Assembly (NCBI RefSeq): GCF_003290445.1
Contig: NZ_CP021781.1
Coordinates: 1,302,001-1,366,000 of the forward strand
DNA: 64,000 bases
Direction of reading: 5' to 3'
Source of the DNA: Francisella adeliensis
GTDB taxonomy: Bacteria; Pseudomonadota; Gammaproteobacteria; Francisellales; Francisellaceae
A program made the translations under genes and the position numbers. Every line of letters starts with the position of its first letter. The stretch's first letter is position 1. Positions 46,127 through 56,619 of this stretch are shown here, in pieces. The notes beneath the pieces are model-generated. The model was not told the DNA's origin. It searched no databases and saw only the letters and a program-made list of their open reading frames with translations.

Positions 46127-47539
46127 CTATATTTCAAACTTACTCAACCGCTTATTCATAGAATTATCAATATACAGATTATCTTTTGTAAAAATAAACT
46201 TGAGCCCATAAACTACTTTGATAGTATAAATTTTTTCATCTTCAAAAACTTTTGGTTTCACTTTACTTAGAATATCCGTATCTTTTGTATAAGTATACTG
46301 ATAGTAACTATCTGCTCCATAAGTAATAACATAATAATGATACTTATCCTTTTTTATAATTATAGGCTCACCTATGCTAACATCCTCAAGCTTTATATAG
46401 TATTTAGAAATATCTGCACTACCTTTAAAAGCTTCATAAATAATTAATCTTTTACCCGCACTTATCACTAGAGAGCTTTTTGCTAATATAAAATCAGGGT
46501 CTAATGCCTTAATATGAACAGTATTGTAATCATATTTACCAATACCATTTAAAGTATCTTTTAAGTTAGAAACATATTCTCTCTTCTCTTGATTGTAGTC
46601 AACACTATATACTTTAACAGATAAATTACCTTCACTGTCATGAGATGGTGAAACTATAGCTAAACTTGGCGAGCCATTATTTTTAGGATAATACCAAGTC
46701 AGATCTTTAATATCATTAATTTGATTAATTTCTGCTATAGGCGTTGATAGGTCTAAAAGACTATTATCAATATTATCAATGATTTTTTCTAAAGATGTTT
46801 TAAATATATAGATATTCTTATCATCATATATACTCATCAGCATTTGCCAATGACCTTTAACTAAATCCCAACCGATTTTAACCTTATAGCTACCTCTTTC
46901 TATATCAAGATTACTTAGGTTTATAAGTTTTGTATGGTTGTTTACAGATAATAAAAGCCAATCATAATCCTTTTCTATAAAACCCAGGTAGCCAGAGTTT
47001 TTGTCTAAAATATCCCCATTTTTTAATCGGTGTAACCGTTCACTATCACTCATTCTTCCTATAGCGACAAATGGTACATTTATAGGTACATATTTGGAGC
47101 CATAATTAAGCATTGAATGCTTTGGTGGTTTATTAAATAGAAGATTACTCTTTGAGATTAACTTATCCTTTAAATACACACTATGAAGAATTTTTTCATT
47201 TACAGCAGTTGATTTGGCATGATACAAACTTATATCTACCATTTTATTTGAAAAAATATCTTCTCGAGATATCAGCTCATTATCAAATTTATAATCACCA
47301 ATTTTTTTAGAACCTATAGATATTTTTTTAGAAGATTTTATCTCATTAATATATTGCTCTTGTACTTTAGTTGTACTGTCGTTATCTAACAAACTTTCAA
47401 TACTTAAAAGATTAAATCTAAATATATAGACTAAACTTGACACAGTAACTAATAGTACAAAAGCAAATATCATTGTTGATACCAAAGATAAACCAGACAT
47501 TTTAATAGTTTTGCTATTTAAGTAATATAACTTTTTCAA
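46127..47539 (-). CDS. PilX-like minor pilin with a large beta-rich C-terminal domain
   Basis: 470 residues. The TTG at 47539 has AAAGGG eight bases upstream and overlaps the PilW-like gene by 26 bases. The prepilin site is MSG|LSLVSTM (cleavage after Gly16) with no Glu at +5, as in PilX/GspK-type pilins, then a hydrophobic helix. The remaining ~400 residues are far longer than PilX and contain repeated beta-strand patterns (SLAIVSPSHD, ALDPDFILAKSSLVIS, GLKFIFTKDNLYID) reminiscent of the PilY1/PilC beta-propeller. That comparison is inference from pattern only. It might combine PilX and PilY1 roles at the pilus tip. Confidence 0.65.
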   Translation of the reverse strand: MKKLYYLNSKTIKMSGLSLVSTMIFAFVLLVTVSSLVYIFRFNLLSIESLLDNDSTTKVQEQYINEIKSSKKISIGSKKIGDYKFDNELISREDIFSNKMVDISLYHAKSTAVNEKILHSVYLKDKLISKSNLLFNKPPKHSMLNYGSKYVPINVPFVAIGRMSDSERLHRLKNGDILDKNSGYLGFIEKDYDWLLLSVNNHTKLINLSNLDIERGSYKVKIGWDLVKGHWQMLMSIYDDKNIYIFKTSLEKIIDNIDNSLLDLSTPIAEINQINDIKDLTWYYPKNNGSPSLAIVSPSHDSEGNLSVKVYSVDYNQEKREYVSNLKDTLNGIGKYDYNTVHIKALDPDFILAKSSLVISAGKRLIIYEAFKGSADISKYYIKLEDVSIGEPIIIKKDKYHYYVITYGADSYYQYTYTKDTDILSKVKPKVFEDEKIYTIKVVYGLKFIFTKDNLYIDNSMNKRLSKFEI

Positions 47540-48422
47540 ACTTTTTACCCTTTATTTTAAAAGTTATCCGTAAAGCTGATGAATCAACATCTTCAAGATC
47601 AGTAGTATTATATATTTGCTTCCACCTCAACTTCTTACGATAAGTATTTGCAAAGCTGACCTTTAAATTAGAAACTCCTGATATCAAAAGCTGACTATTA
47701 GCCAAACCTGAACCATTCTTAGTGTATAAAAAAAGCCCTTCTATAGTATGCCCAAGCTTATCTTTTTCTCCAGTATCTGCTATATAGAATATATTTACTG
47801 CAAACTTTCCTACATAATCACCTCTATGATAATCTCCCAATGGTGCTGCCGCTAACTTTATCTGATTATTATTCGAAGCAGTTGCCTTGACAATATCTAT
47901 CTCATCATCATTGCATATGGCTAAGAAATCATTTGCAACAGGCTCTAATGGATTGTCAACATTAAGCGTATAACTAGTAGGTTTAGATTCCAAACTTGCA
48001 GATAATGACTCATTTTTAACCATAATATAATCACTATCCTCTTGATAAAGTAGTCCTTGAGATTTTACTGGTAGTGTATATTTTAAATAGCTCCCAATAC
48101 TAGCAATATCACCAAATCTAACAGCTGATTTATTTACTGCAAAATTTAAATCATTAAGGTTTTCTGTAGTTCTATTTATATATCTTTGTGTTTGCGTACC
48201 ATACTTACAAGACAGTCCTGCATTTGTTATAGCGCTATATAATAATTCTTGGGTATTTAAGACTTTAACATCATTCTGTGCTACGGTTTTAGTATATTGA
48301 TAATTCTTCTTTGAAGATAAAAAAATGCTTACAGCCATAGTCATAACTATAGCAGATACAGCCATAGCGACAAGAATCTCTATAAGAGTTATACCCTTTT
48401 GTAACCTATTAATTTTAAACAT
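47514..48422 (-). CDS. PilW-like minor pilin
   Basis: 302 residues. Class III leader RLQKG|ITLIEILVAM with cleavage after Gly10 and Glu at +5, then a standard N-terminal helix. The body has a PilW-like pattern, with a likely disulfide pair. Minor pilins prime pilus assembly with PilV/PilX. The start lacks a strong SD; it follows the PilV-like gene by 30 bases. Confidence 0.82.
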   Translation of the reverse strand: MFKINRLQKGITLIEILVAMAVSAIVMTMAVSIFLSSKKNYQYTKTVAQNDVKVLNTQELLYSAITNAGLSCKYGTQTQRYINRTTENLNDLNFAVNKSAVRFGDIASIGSYLKYTLPVKSQGLLYQEDSDYIMVKNESLSASLESKPTSYTLNVDNPLEPVANDFLAICNDDEIDIVKATASNNNQIKLAAAPLGDYHRGDYVGKFAVNIFYIADTGEKDKLGHTIEGLFLYTKNGSGLANSQLLISGVSNLKVSFANTYRKKLRWKQIYNTTDLEDVDSSALRITFKIKGKKFEKVILLK

Positions 48423-48452
48423 TTTTTATAAAGTATAAAAGTTTTTTCAAAT

Positions 48453-48797
48453 TCACACCTTCAAAACTTCTCTCGATATTTTGACATTAAAGTCTTTATC
48501 TTTTGCTTCGAATTTAGCAATTTTAGGGTTTGAGGATTTAACTTGCTCAAACTCATCTGACTCAACTGGTACTGCATTAAACCTTCCAGTAACTAAATAC
48601 CTATCAACTTTGGCATCTAGACGTTGAGATAACTCTACTTTTCTCTCTACAACAGATGACGTACTAACAGTTGTATTAATTACCAGAAAAGATGAAGACA
48701 ATATAAACAATAAAATACCTGAAGAAATAGTAGTTTCAATCAGTGACATCCCAGATTGATTGCTAAGTTTAAGTCTTTTAGCTCTTAACCTACTCAT
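48453..48797 (-). CDS. PilV-like minor pilin
   Basis: 114 residues. Leader LSNQSG|MSLIETTISSGIL with cleavage after Gly16 and Glu at +5, matching PilV/GspI-type pilins. The mature protein is short, ~98 residues. No fimT/pilE-like gene is adjacent. The promoter for the pilins may lie in the 92 bases between this gene and the frameshifted DUF6056 gene. Confidence 0.78.
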   Translation of the reverse strand: MSRLRAKRLKLSNQSGMSLIETTISSGILLFILSSSFLVINTTVSTSSVVERKVELSQRLDAKVDRYLVTGRFNAVPVESDEFEQVKSSNPKIAKFEAKDKDFNVKISREVLKV

Positions 48798-48889
48798 TTC
48801 TAAAGTGAAAATTATTATAATAATTAATCTGATTATTCTAACATAGAATAAAAATCATTATTTTATTTTATTTACTATACAAGTAAAAA

Positions 48890-50201
48890 TCACATAAATG
48901 GCTTTCCTCGAACACTTTTAAATCCATAAAAAAGCGCAAAAGCTCTATTATTATAGCTATTTTCATCTGGTGTAATATCATCTAAAAATATAGTTGCAGA
49001 TACTGATTCAGGAAGTATTGGAAAAGTAGGATTTTCAACATTGTTTTGCAAACACATTGTAACTTGCTGATTACGCTCTATTTCAAATTTATAAATAGTA
49101 AAATAAACACTTGTCATAATGTATAGCTGAATTAATAATAATACTAAAAAAACAAACCTAATACTCTTAAAAGCATTATTTAATTTTTCTACAAAAATAC
49201 TGCTATGGTTATAAAACTGTTGAAAAGTTGCAATGAAGAAAAAAGCATAATAAATTAGAAATACTCGTTGATTTAATTCATAAGTCTTTGCAATAGGAGT
49301 TAAAACAAAAAAAGTTGCTATACAAGCTAATGCATAGATCCAAACTCTAGATTTTTTTAACACCTTTATTAGTAAAAATCAAACTAATAAAAATAACTAC
49401 TAATACTAGCAATACTGCTGTATTAACAGGAGTCATCAGTATTTGAGAGATTAAGTTTATAAAATTCATAAATATAGACAAATTATGATCACTAGACATT
49501 GAATCAAATCGAGCATAATTCCCTGGAGCAATGACTAAGATAACCCCTCCAATCACACAAGAAACAAAATAATATATAATATTTTTACTAATGCTCTCTT
49601 TTATTAGTAATTTATCTAAAAAATAAGCAAAACATATAACAATTGAAAACCCAACAAAAACCTCATTATACAATCCTATAAAAAATCCCGTAAAGATAGC
49701 GAACAAAATACTTTGCTGTTTTTTTATTATTGAGAAATAATAGAATATTGTAAGCAGTGTAATACCCCAAAAATACTGTATTGCTGCTGTTTTCCACATT
49801 ACATTAGCAATAAAACCAGTTTGATAAAACACAAATACAAAAAAGAATATATATATTAAAAAATCTTTAGAAATAATTTTGATCCTATCGAAAGTTACTG
49901 ACTTAAATGAAAATATTATAAAGACATAAAAACATATCGCATTTATAAAATTAATAGCAAATACTGACTCAGTAATATACTTTTTACTTAATAACAAATA
50001 AACTAATGCTTGTGCTGATATACGGCCAGTCCAGTGTATATAATTTGAAACTATAGCTCTAAAATAAATATCAAGACCTTTCACAAGCACATCACTATAT
50101 GCTCGACCAAAATCATCTGCTCTTAACGGCTGAAGATAGTTTAAAAGCAGAAAAAACCCTACTATCAAAACACTCAGGAATATAAAGCTTAGCTTCTTCA
50201 T
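48890..50201 (-). pseudogene. DUF6056-like membrane protein (paralogue B), frameshifted in a poly-A tract
   Basis: Two overlapping reading frames (50201-49347, 284 residues; 49363-48890, 157 residues) together match paralogues A and C end to end. The first stops just after NKGVKKI; the second continues KKSRVWIYALA. The break is in a run of seven A on the coding strand (49352-49358). Six A would restore one frame of ~436 codons. All shared motifs are otherwise intact (QPLRADDFGRA, WTGRISAQALVY, AIQYFWG, APGNYARFD), so the lesion is recent, a sequencing error, or a slippage switch. SD AGGAT is about ten bases before the ATG. Confidence 0.8.
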
Positions 50202-50235
50202 TTAAACATACATCCTATAAACTGATGAAACATTA

Positions 50236-50598
50236 TCATTTAAAGCTAAAGATTTTTTTAAGCCAAACTGCCTTAAATAGCACAAAAAGACAAACTAGCA
50301 AAATTGGAATTGATAGTAACCATAAAAAAGAGAGTATTGGAGATAATTGAGGAATCCCGATAACATCTAAAAACTTAAAAAATACCGTACTATTTTGTAT
50401 TCTAGCAAAAACATATGTGTATATTGCCACTATCACAAAAAAACACGCTACAAAAACTGATAATGCTAAGACTTTTATTACAAAATGAACTTCATCTGAA
50501 CCATCTATATTTCTCATATCTACATTTTTACTATTTTGTTTCACAACAAACAATTCCCTAAAATTTTTAAAATCATACATTAAATGACTAATGCTCAC
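50236..50598 (-). CDS. Hypothetical two-helix membrane protein
   Basis: 120 residues from a GTG at 50598, overlapping the DUF6056 C stop by 11 bases. An ATG at 50580 is an alternative giving 114 residues. Two hydrophobic helices (~45-70 and ~85-110) flank a short loop, and the N-terminus is soluble. Not recognised. The position between two DUF6056 genes suggests an accessory subunit. Confidence 0.5.
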   Translation of the reverse strand: MSISHLMYDFKNFRELFVVKQNSKNVDMRNIDGSDEVHFVIKVLALSVFVACFFVIVAIYTYVFARIQNSTVFFKFLDVIGIPQLSPILSFLWLLSIPILLVCLFVLFKAVWLKKIFSFK

Positions 50599-51901
50599 CC
50601 GTTACACTATCAAAACCATAAAACTCAGCATATGCTTTATTATTATATATTTGCTTATCTGAAGTAATATCATCTAAAAACACATTAGCTCCCATATACG
50701 TGGCTAAGTTAGGTAATACTGGATTTTTCTCACCTTGTTTATGATATTGTTCAACCATCTGGTTTCGACTTTGCTCAAACTTATAAAAATAAATATAAGT
50801 ACTTGATATTAAAAACAATTGTACAAGTAATAAAATAGCAAATAACCAGCTAAGTTTCTTTAAGCATGAATATAGCATATTAACAAAACAACTATCATGC
50901 TTATAAAACTGTTTAAATGCAGCAATAAAAAACAATGCGTAATAGATAAGTAAAACTCTCTGATTTAGATCATATGATTTTGCTACAGGAACTAATACAA
51001 ATATTGAGATAATAAAAGTTAACGAGTAAATCAAAGCCCTGATTTTTTTAATTTCTTTATTAGAAAAAATTAGTACTAAAAACAATCCCACCAGCAATAA
51101 TAAAATAGCTGTATATTGTGGTTGCATCACAATTTGTCCTAGAAGGTTAGTGATACTCGAAAATAAAGATATATGCTTAGCTCCTGCAGATAAATAATCT
51201 AATCTCGCATAATTACCTGGAGCAGCTATTAAAATGCACCCACCTATCGCACAAGAAACAAAATAGGCAATAATCGTATCTGATATACACTCTCTATAAA
51301 CCCATCTTTCAAGAAAATACGCTAAACAGAGTAAAATAGTGACACACACAAAAATTTCATTATATAAACCAATCAATGATCCAACTAACAAGCCAAGAAT
51401 TAAATTTTCTCTCTTTTTTTCAATCGCTACATAATACAAAACAACAAGTAGAGTAATACCCCAGAAATACTGAATAGCTCCTGTCTTCCAAATTACATTT
51501 GCAATAAATCCTGTTTGGTAAAAAATAAACATAAAGAAAAATGAAAATAATAAAAAATCTTTAGAAATTAATTTCGCTCTATCTGAGGTCACTATTTTAA
51601 ATGAAAGTAGCATAAACACATAAAATGAAATAGCATTAACTATATTCACAATAAATGTTGATACTAGAATATATTTTTTACTTAGTAACAAATATATCAA
51701 TCCTTGAGCTGAAACTCTGCCTGTCCAACCACCATAATCTGCCTGTATTGAATGTACCATCATGATAAGGCCTTTAGCCAAAGTATCAGTACAAGCACGA
51801 CCAAAATCATCTGCTCTTAAAGGTTGTAAGAAATTAAGGAAGAAAAAATACCCAATAATAACTAAAGCTATAACTATTGAGGGAAAATATTTTTTTATCA
51901 T
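50588..51901 (-). CDS. DUF6056-like polytopic membrane protein (paralogue C), GT-C-like
   Basis: 437 residues, about ten membrane helices. Motifs as in paralogue A: QPLRADDFGRA after helix 1, WTGRVSAQGLIY, GFIANVIWKTGAIQYFWG, IGLYNEIFV, APGNYARLD, and YGFDSV near the end. It is closer to the frameshifted paralogue B (FLDDIT motif in the tail) than to A, which suggests stepwise tandem duplication. First gene of the minus-strand block; SD is weak, 64 bases after sdaA on the same strand. Confidence 0.75.
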   Translation of the reverse strand: MIKKYFPSIVIALVIIGYFFFLNFLQPLRADDFGRACTDTLAKGLIMMVHSIQADYGGWTGRVSAQGLIYLLLSKKYILVSTFIVNIVNAISFYVFMLLSFKIVTSDRAKLISKDFLLFSFFFMFIFYQTGFIANVIWKTGAIQYFWGITLLVVLYYVAIEKKRENLILGLLVGSLIGLYNEIFVCVTILLCLAYFLERWVYRECISDTIIAYFVSCAIGGCILIAAPGNYARLDYLSAGAKHISLFSSITNLLGQIVMQPQYTAILLLLVGLFLVLIFSNKEIKKIRALIYSLTFIISIFVLVPVAKSYDLNQRVLLIYYALFFIAAFKQFYKHDSCFVNMLYSCLKKLSWLFAILLLVQLFLISSTYIYFYKFEQSRNQMVEQYHKQGEKNPVLPNLATYMGANVFLDDITSDKQIYNNKAYAEFYGFDSVTGEH

Positions 51902-51965
51902 TTTTTTATATAAAATAATTACGATAACTAATTTTATAATATTAGAAAGATAGATACTAGCTTAA

Positions 51966-53339
51966 TTAACAAACTGGAACATTTACAGCTAGTCCACCTA
52001 GAGATGTTTCTTTATATTTACTATTCATATCCCGGCCTGTTTGAAGCATTACTTTAATCACATAGTCTAAACCGACAAAGCGTTTTTCGCCACTATCAAG
52101 ATATGCTAATTTAGCTGCATTTATAGCTTGTACTGCACCCATTGCATTTCGTTCAATACAAGGAATTTGAACAAGCCCGCCTATAGGGTCGCAAGTAAGT
52201 CCTAGATTATGTTCCATACCTATTTCAGCTGCAGCTTCTATAGCATCAATATCTCCTCCTAAAAGAGCACAATATCCAGCTGCTGCCATAGAACAAGCTA
52301 CACCCACTTCTCCTTGACAACCAACTTCTGCAGCAGATATTGAGGCTCCAGATTTATATAAAACACCAATTGCTGCGGTTATTAGTAGATATTTATTAAT
52401 TGCTTTAGTTTGCTCTGCTTGATTGCAAAACTTATTATTCTCAAGATAGTACTTAAGTACTGCTGGGATAACGCCAGCTGCACCATTAGTAGGAGCAGTT
52501 ACAACTCTTTCACCACAAGCATTTTGCTCATTTACTGCTATCGCATAAGCATTTAAATAGTTGAAATCACTTTTATCTATACCTTTACTTTCAAGTTTTC
52601 TAAGCATACTAGGAGCTCTTTTACGCACTTTCAAACCACCTGGCAATATAGCTTCTGGACAAGTTAAACCTCTTTCTATAGATGTTTCCATTACTTGCCA
52701 TATTTGTGCTAATTTCTCCAACGATTGTTTTTCTCCATAAGCAACCTTTTCATTTTCAAACATTATCTGGTCAATACTTTGGTCAGCTTGGATACATAAG
52801 TGGCGTAAATCTTCCATACTCGCAAACTTAAATGGCTTATTACAAACTATCTCTGTCGGAACCTCATCCTTTTTAATATGACTTTTATCAACTATAAAGC
52901 CTCCACCAATTGAGAAATACTCTTTACTAGCGAGTAATTTATCATTATTAAATATAGAAAATCTCATGCCATTAGCATGTTCAGGCAAAAACTCATCATA
53001 ATGAAAAATTAAATCATGACTGTAATTAAAATCAATTTCATACTCTTGGTTTAATTCTAATTTTTCATTTGTTAAGCAGTTTCCATAAAGTTTTTTAGCC
53101 AACTCAATATCAACTGACTCAGGTAAAAATCCCATAACTCCCAAAACAACTGCATAATCAGTTTTATGTCCTTTACCAGTTAGTGCCAATGAACCATATA
53201 AGTCAATCTGTATTCTAGTAGTTTTAGATAAGTGCTCTTTATTTAAGTTAACGAAATCACAACCAGCTCGCATAGGACCAATTGTATGTGATGAGGACGG
53301 ACCAACACCTATAGAAAAAAGTTCAAAAGTACTTTCCAT
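51966..53339 (-). CDS. sdaA: L-serine dehydratase (iron-sulfur, single-chain)
   Basis: 457 residues, as in E. coli SdaA. Starts [19 protein letters not shown], the family hallmark. The [4Fe-4S] cysteines are in [27 protein letters not shown] and nearby. It deaminates L-serine to pyruvate. Francisella uses amino acids as carbon sources, which fits. SD GGAG. Possibly the end of the pheA-ushA-ygjP operon (57-base gap) or separately transcribed. Confidence 0.94.
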   Translation of the reverse strand: MESTFELFSIGVGPSSSHTIGPMRAGCDFVNLNKEHLSKTTRIQIDLYGSLALTGKGHKTDYAVVLGVMGFLPESVDIELAKKLYGNCLTNEKLELNQEYEIDFNYSHDLIFHYDEFLPEHANGMRFSIFNNDKLLASKEYFSIGGGFIVDKSHIKKDEVPTEIVCNKPFKFASMEDLRHLCIQADQSIDQIMFENEKVAYGEKQSLEKLAQIWQVMETSIERGLTCPEAILPGGLKVRKRAPSMLRKLESKGIDKSDFNYLNAYAIAVNEQNACGERVVTAPTNGAAGVIPAVLKYYLENNKFCNQAEQTKAINKYLLITAAIGVLYKSGASISAAEVGCQGEVGVACSMAAAGYCALLGGDIDAIEAAAEIGMEHNLGLTCDPIGGLVQIPCIERNAMGAVQAINAAKLAYLDSGEKRFVGLDYVIKVMLQTGRDMNSKYKETSLGGLAVNVPVC

Positions 53340-53396
53340 GATTTCTCCAAAATTATATTAAAAGTTAAATGGGTAAAAGATATAAATCTTATATTT

Positions 53397-54062
53397 TCAT
53401 TTTAGCCTTTTTTCTCGAGATTTCCAATCAGGCATATAGCTCTCAACATAATTATAAAATTCTTTTGAATGATTTGGGTGTGTTAGATGAGCTATTTCAT
53501 GAAGAATGACATATTCAATAGCCCCTATATCACGAAGAACTAAGTCAAAATTTAAATTAATAGTCTTCTTAACATAATTACACGAACCCCAACGAGTTTT
53601 AGTCTTTTTTATAGTTACCCTTTCTATCTCTTGGTTTGTGATTTTAAGATATTTAGCCATCAGGTTGTTTAATATGATATCAGCTCTATCTCGATAAAAC
53701 TCTTCTAAAAGCTGAAGCTTAAACTGTTGATTGCCTATCACACTTGGATTTGCATAGAATAAAATAGTATCTTCTGATTCAGTTACTATATTTTGCTTTG
53801 ATTCAATTAACCTAACCTTATATTCACGCCCTAAAAAATAAACGATACTACCCTCTTCTAATGTGTATTTTGAATAGTCATATCTAGAGTTTTTAGAAAT
53901 TCTTTGTTGATGCTTTTCAATCCAATTCTTTTTAGATTCAATCAAATCATATATCTGTGATTCTTTAACTCCTATGGGCGAAGTTATATTTATAGCTCCA
54001 TCATTTGCTATAGATATTTTAAGATTTTTAACTTTTCGGTATGTAATATTTATATTATCCAA
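53397..54062 (-). CDS. YgjP-like M48-type metallopeptidase (DUF45/WLM)
   Basis: 221 residues with TTG start. AAGG lies nine bases ahead, overlapping the stop of the 5'-nucleotidase gene. The zinc motif HEIAHLTHPNHSKEF gives HExxH plus a third His, and WGSCN precedes it, as in YgjP. No signal peptide, so cytoplasmic. Physiological role unknown in the family. Follows the 5'-nucleotidase by 5 bases. Confidence 0.85.
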   Translation of the reverse strand: MDNINITYRKVKNLKISIANDGAINITSPIGVKESQIYDLIESKKNWIEKHQQRISKNSRYDYSKYTLEEGSIVYFLGREYKVRLIESKQNIVTESEDTILFYANPSVIGNQQFKLQLLEEFYRDRADIILNNLMAKYLKITNQEIERVTIKKTKTRWGSCNYVKKTINLNFDLVLRDIGAIEYVILHEIAHLTHPNHSKEFYNYVESYMPDWKSREKRLK

Positions 54063-54067
54063 AACAT

Positions 54068-55636
54068 TTAACCTTCAAAAGCTACATTCTGCCAACCTTT
54101 TGCTATATGAGCTGTTTTACCTTGCCAATAGCTAACAATAACCTCTCTAACCGGGATGCTTGTATCTTTATAGTTTTTAAAGCCTTTGAAAATAAAACCA
54201 TCACCACCACTAACAAGAAAATCAATAGTAGCTAATTTATAGTACTTATTTTTATCTAAAGGTTTGTTGTTTATCGTAGTGCTTTTAATTGAGCTATCTT
54301 TATTAAGAGCTATCTTAACTCCAGCAAAAATACCACTCTGCTCGTCACCAATAAATTGTAGGCTATGTTTAACTAAATCCAGTAGGTTTGAACCTTTAAT
54401 ATCCATTGTAACAACCATATTATCAAAAGGCATTACTTCATAAATCATGCTATAAGATATATTACCACTAGGCAAAGATCTGCGCACACCGTGAGTATTT
54501 AGTAATGCGACATCACTATGAGTATCAACTTTCATGATATTAGCTAGAGTGTATGTTAGAGGCACATTATAATGCCCATCTTGTGTTTTATCAGAAAGTG
54601 GCTTAGGAGCTGTTGTAATAACTTTCTCAAGCTCATCCTTAACACTAGAATTATATTTTTCAATAATAGCATTCACTTCTTTATCATCAGCGAGATCTTT
54701 AGTTACCTTAGCAAGATTTATAACTTCTGGTGTTACTTTACAGACATCTGTTGTATGACAATCATAGTGAAGCACGCTTATATCTTTACCTTGGCTTTCA
54801 CCTTGCTCTACGGCGATGTTATTTTTGAAACCATTAACAAACTCATGGCTATGCCCAGTCAAAACAGCTGTAATACCCTTAACCCCATTTACAACAGCAT
54901 ATATCTCAGACTGATTGCCTAACGCACTATTTTTCTTGTAAAGGATATTGTTATCAACCTGCTCTGTAGGAATATGCGTTAAAAGAACTATAGTATCTGG
55001 TTTTGGTAAATTATGTTCTCTATAGTTATGAATATATCTAATCCACTTATTTGCAGCATAAACAGGATTAGTAAAATGAAGATTTGAAATATGCTTCTCT
55101 GCTGTAGTTTTAGGAGTTTCTAATGTTGATAGTCCAACAAAATATATAGTTTTTCCATTTTCAAAAGTCTCATAGCCAAATGGCTTTATATAATCTAACG
55201 AATTATCGCCAGAGAAAAGTCTTTTAACATACCCTGTTAAAGAATCATTTACATAACTAATATTAGCAGCTAAAAACCTTACATCACTAGCCTTGTACCA
55301 ATGCTTAAACCATTTTTGTCCATAGTCAAAGTCATGGTTACCAACAGCTGAGTACTTCACACCTATATAGTCAAAGAAGTCGTTAACTACATCACCATGA
55401 GAAATATTTGAAATTGCTGTACCTTGATAATTATCACCAGCCGCTACAACTACTAAATTTGGGTGTGTTTTTCGATAATCTTTTACAAAAGTTGCTATCT
55501 TAGCTGCTCCAACCATATCTTTATGTGGTTCAACCTGCCCATGAAAATCATTCAAAGATAAAACTGTAATATCATCTTCAGCAAACCCAAGTAAGGAAGT
55601 AGTACATAATACAAAAGCTATAAAATATTTTTTCAT
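54068..55636 (-). CDS. Secreted 5'-nucleotidase / UshA-family phosphoesterase
   Basis: 522 residues. Signal peptide cleaved after LLGFA (~19). The metallophosphoesterase domain has LNDFHGQ, AAGDNYQGTA, GNHDFDYG, a later His, and GHSHEF. The C-terminal 5'-nucleotidase substrate domain (~340-520) ends with FLVSGGDGF. It hydrolyses nucleotides or UDP-sugars in the periplasm. Middle gene of pheA-nucleotidase-ygjP, spacing 5-6 bases. Confidence 0.9.
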   Translation of the reverse strand: MKKYFIAFVLCTTSLLGFAEDDITVLSLNDFHGQVEPHKDMVGAAKIATFVKDYRKTHPNLVVVAAGDNYQGTAISNISHGDVVNDFFDYIGVKYSAVGNHDFDYGQKWFKHWYKASDVRFLAANISYVNDSLTGYVKRLFSGDNSLDYIKPFGYETFENGKTIYFVGLSTLETPKTTAEKHISNLHFTNPVYAANKWIRYIHNYREHNLPKPDTIVLLTHIPTEQVDNNILYKKNSALGNQSEIYAVVNGVKGITAVLTGHSHEFVNGFKNNIAVEQGESQGKDISVLHYDCHTTDVCKVTPEVINLAKVTKDLADDKEVNAIIEKYNSSVKDELEKVITTAPKPLSDKTQDGHYNVPLTYTLANIMKVDTHSDVALLNTHGVRRSLPSGNISYSMIYEVMPFDNMVVTMDIKGSNLLDLVKHSLQFIGDEQSGIFAGVKIALNKDSSIKSTTINNKPLDKNKYYKLATIDFLVSGGDGFIFKGFKNYKDTSIPVREVIVSYWQGKTAHIAKGWQNVAFEG

Positions 55637-55642
55637 TTTAAC

Positions 55643-56482
55643 CTACTCATATTGATATGTTTCATAAGATCCTAAAACTCTCAAAAATGTACTCTTTTTA
55701 AGAATTTTCAATAATGCTAACTGGATTTTATCATCATCTTCAGAGCCTTCAAAATCTATAAAAAACAGATAATCCCAAGCTCTATCTCGCGATGGTCTTG
55801 ATTCTATTTTTGTCAGATTTATATCATATTCACCAAATATACTTAAAATTTCAACTAAGGCATTAGCTTTATCTTCTACAGAAAATATAATTGTTGTTTT
55901 TTTATTATCTTTTTTAACATCAATAATATCTTCTCTGCCCATTACTAAGAAACGCGTATAATTAAAATGCTCATCTTCAAACTCACTTTGAATAATTTCT
56001 AAGTCATAAGTCTCTGCAGCAAGTTTTCCTGCTATAGCGAGATGATTTTTGCTTTTTTTCTCAAAAATATACTTAGCTGCTCCAGCAGTATCAGCAAAAG
56101 CCTCTGGTTCAAGTTTTAATTTCTTTAGACTATTTGAGCATTGAGATAACGCTTGTGGATGTGAAATTACACTTTCTATCTTACTTAAATCCGCATTAGG
56201 TAGTCCCATTAAACAGTGCTGTATTTTTAAAATAATCTCTGCTTTTACCTTCAGGTTGCTTTTTATTAGCTCATCATAAGCTGGTACAACAGATCCTGCT
56301 AATGAATTTTCAACTGGGATAATTACAAAATCTGTTTGTTTTTTTATAGTAGCTTCTATAGCATTATAAAAACTCAAACAAGGTACTGTTTGAGAATCTG
56401 TTATAGAATTAGAATTAAGAAAGCTAGTAATTGCCTGTTCAGAATAAGCCCCATGCTCACCTTGAAACGATATTTTTATCAT
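55643..56482 (-). CDS. pheA: Prephenate dehydratase (stand-alone)
   Basis: 279 residues. Prephenate dehydratase domain (~1-180) with FQGEHGAYSEQA, VIPVENSLAGSV and the catalytic TRF (NYTRFLVMG). The ACT domain (~200-279) carries ESRPSRDRAWDY, the Phe-binding site for feedback control. The chorismate mutase domain of E. coli PheA is absent. No leader peptide or attenuator is visible. Divergent from a POT gene across 281 bases. Confidence 0.95.
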   Translation of the reverse strand: MIKISFQGEHGAYSEQAITSFLNSNSITDSQTVPCLSFYNAIEATIKKQTDFVIIPVENSLAGSVVPAYDELIKSNLKVKAEIILKIQHCLMGLPNADLSKIESVISHPQALSQCSNSLKKLKLEPEAFADTAGAAKYIFEKKSKNHLAIAGKLAAETYDLEIIQSEFEDEHFNYTRFLVMGREDIIDVKKDNKKTTIIFSVEDKANALVEILSIFGEYDINLTKIESRPSRDRAWDYLFFIDFEGSEDDDKIQLALLKILKKSTFLRVLGSYETYQYE

Positions 56483-56619
56483 ATAGTAAAATTAACGGTA
56501 ATAAATTTTAATACAATAATACAGTTTTTTATATTTTATTAAAATCAAACCTCTACAAAACAAGCATATCTTTAATAAAAAAAGATAACTCTATAGCTTA
56601 AAAAAAATAAAACTTACTC

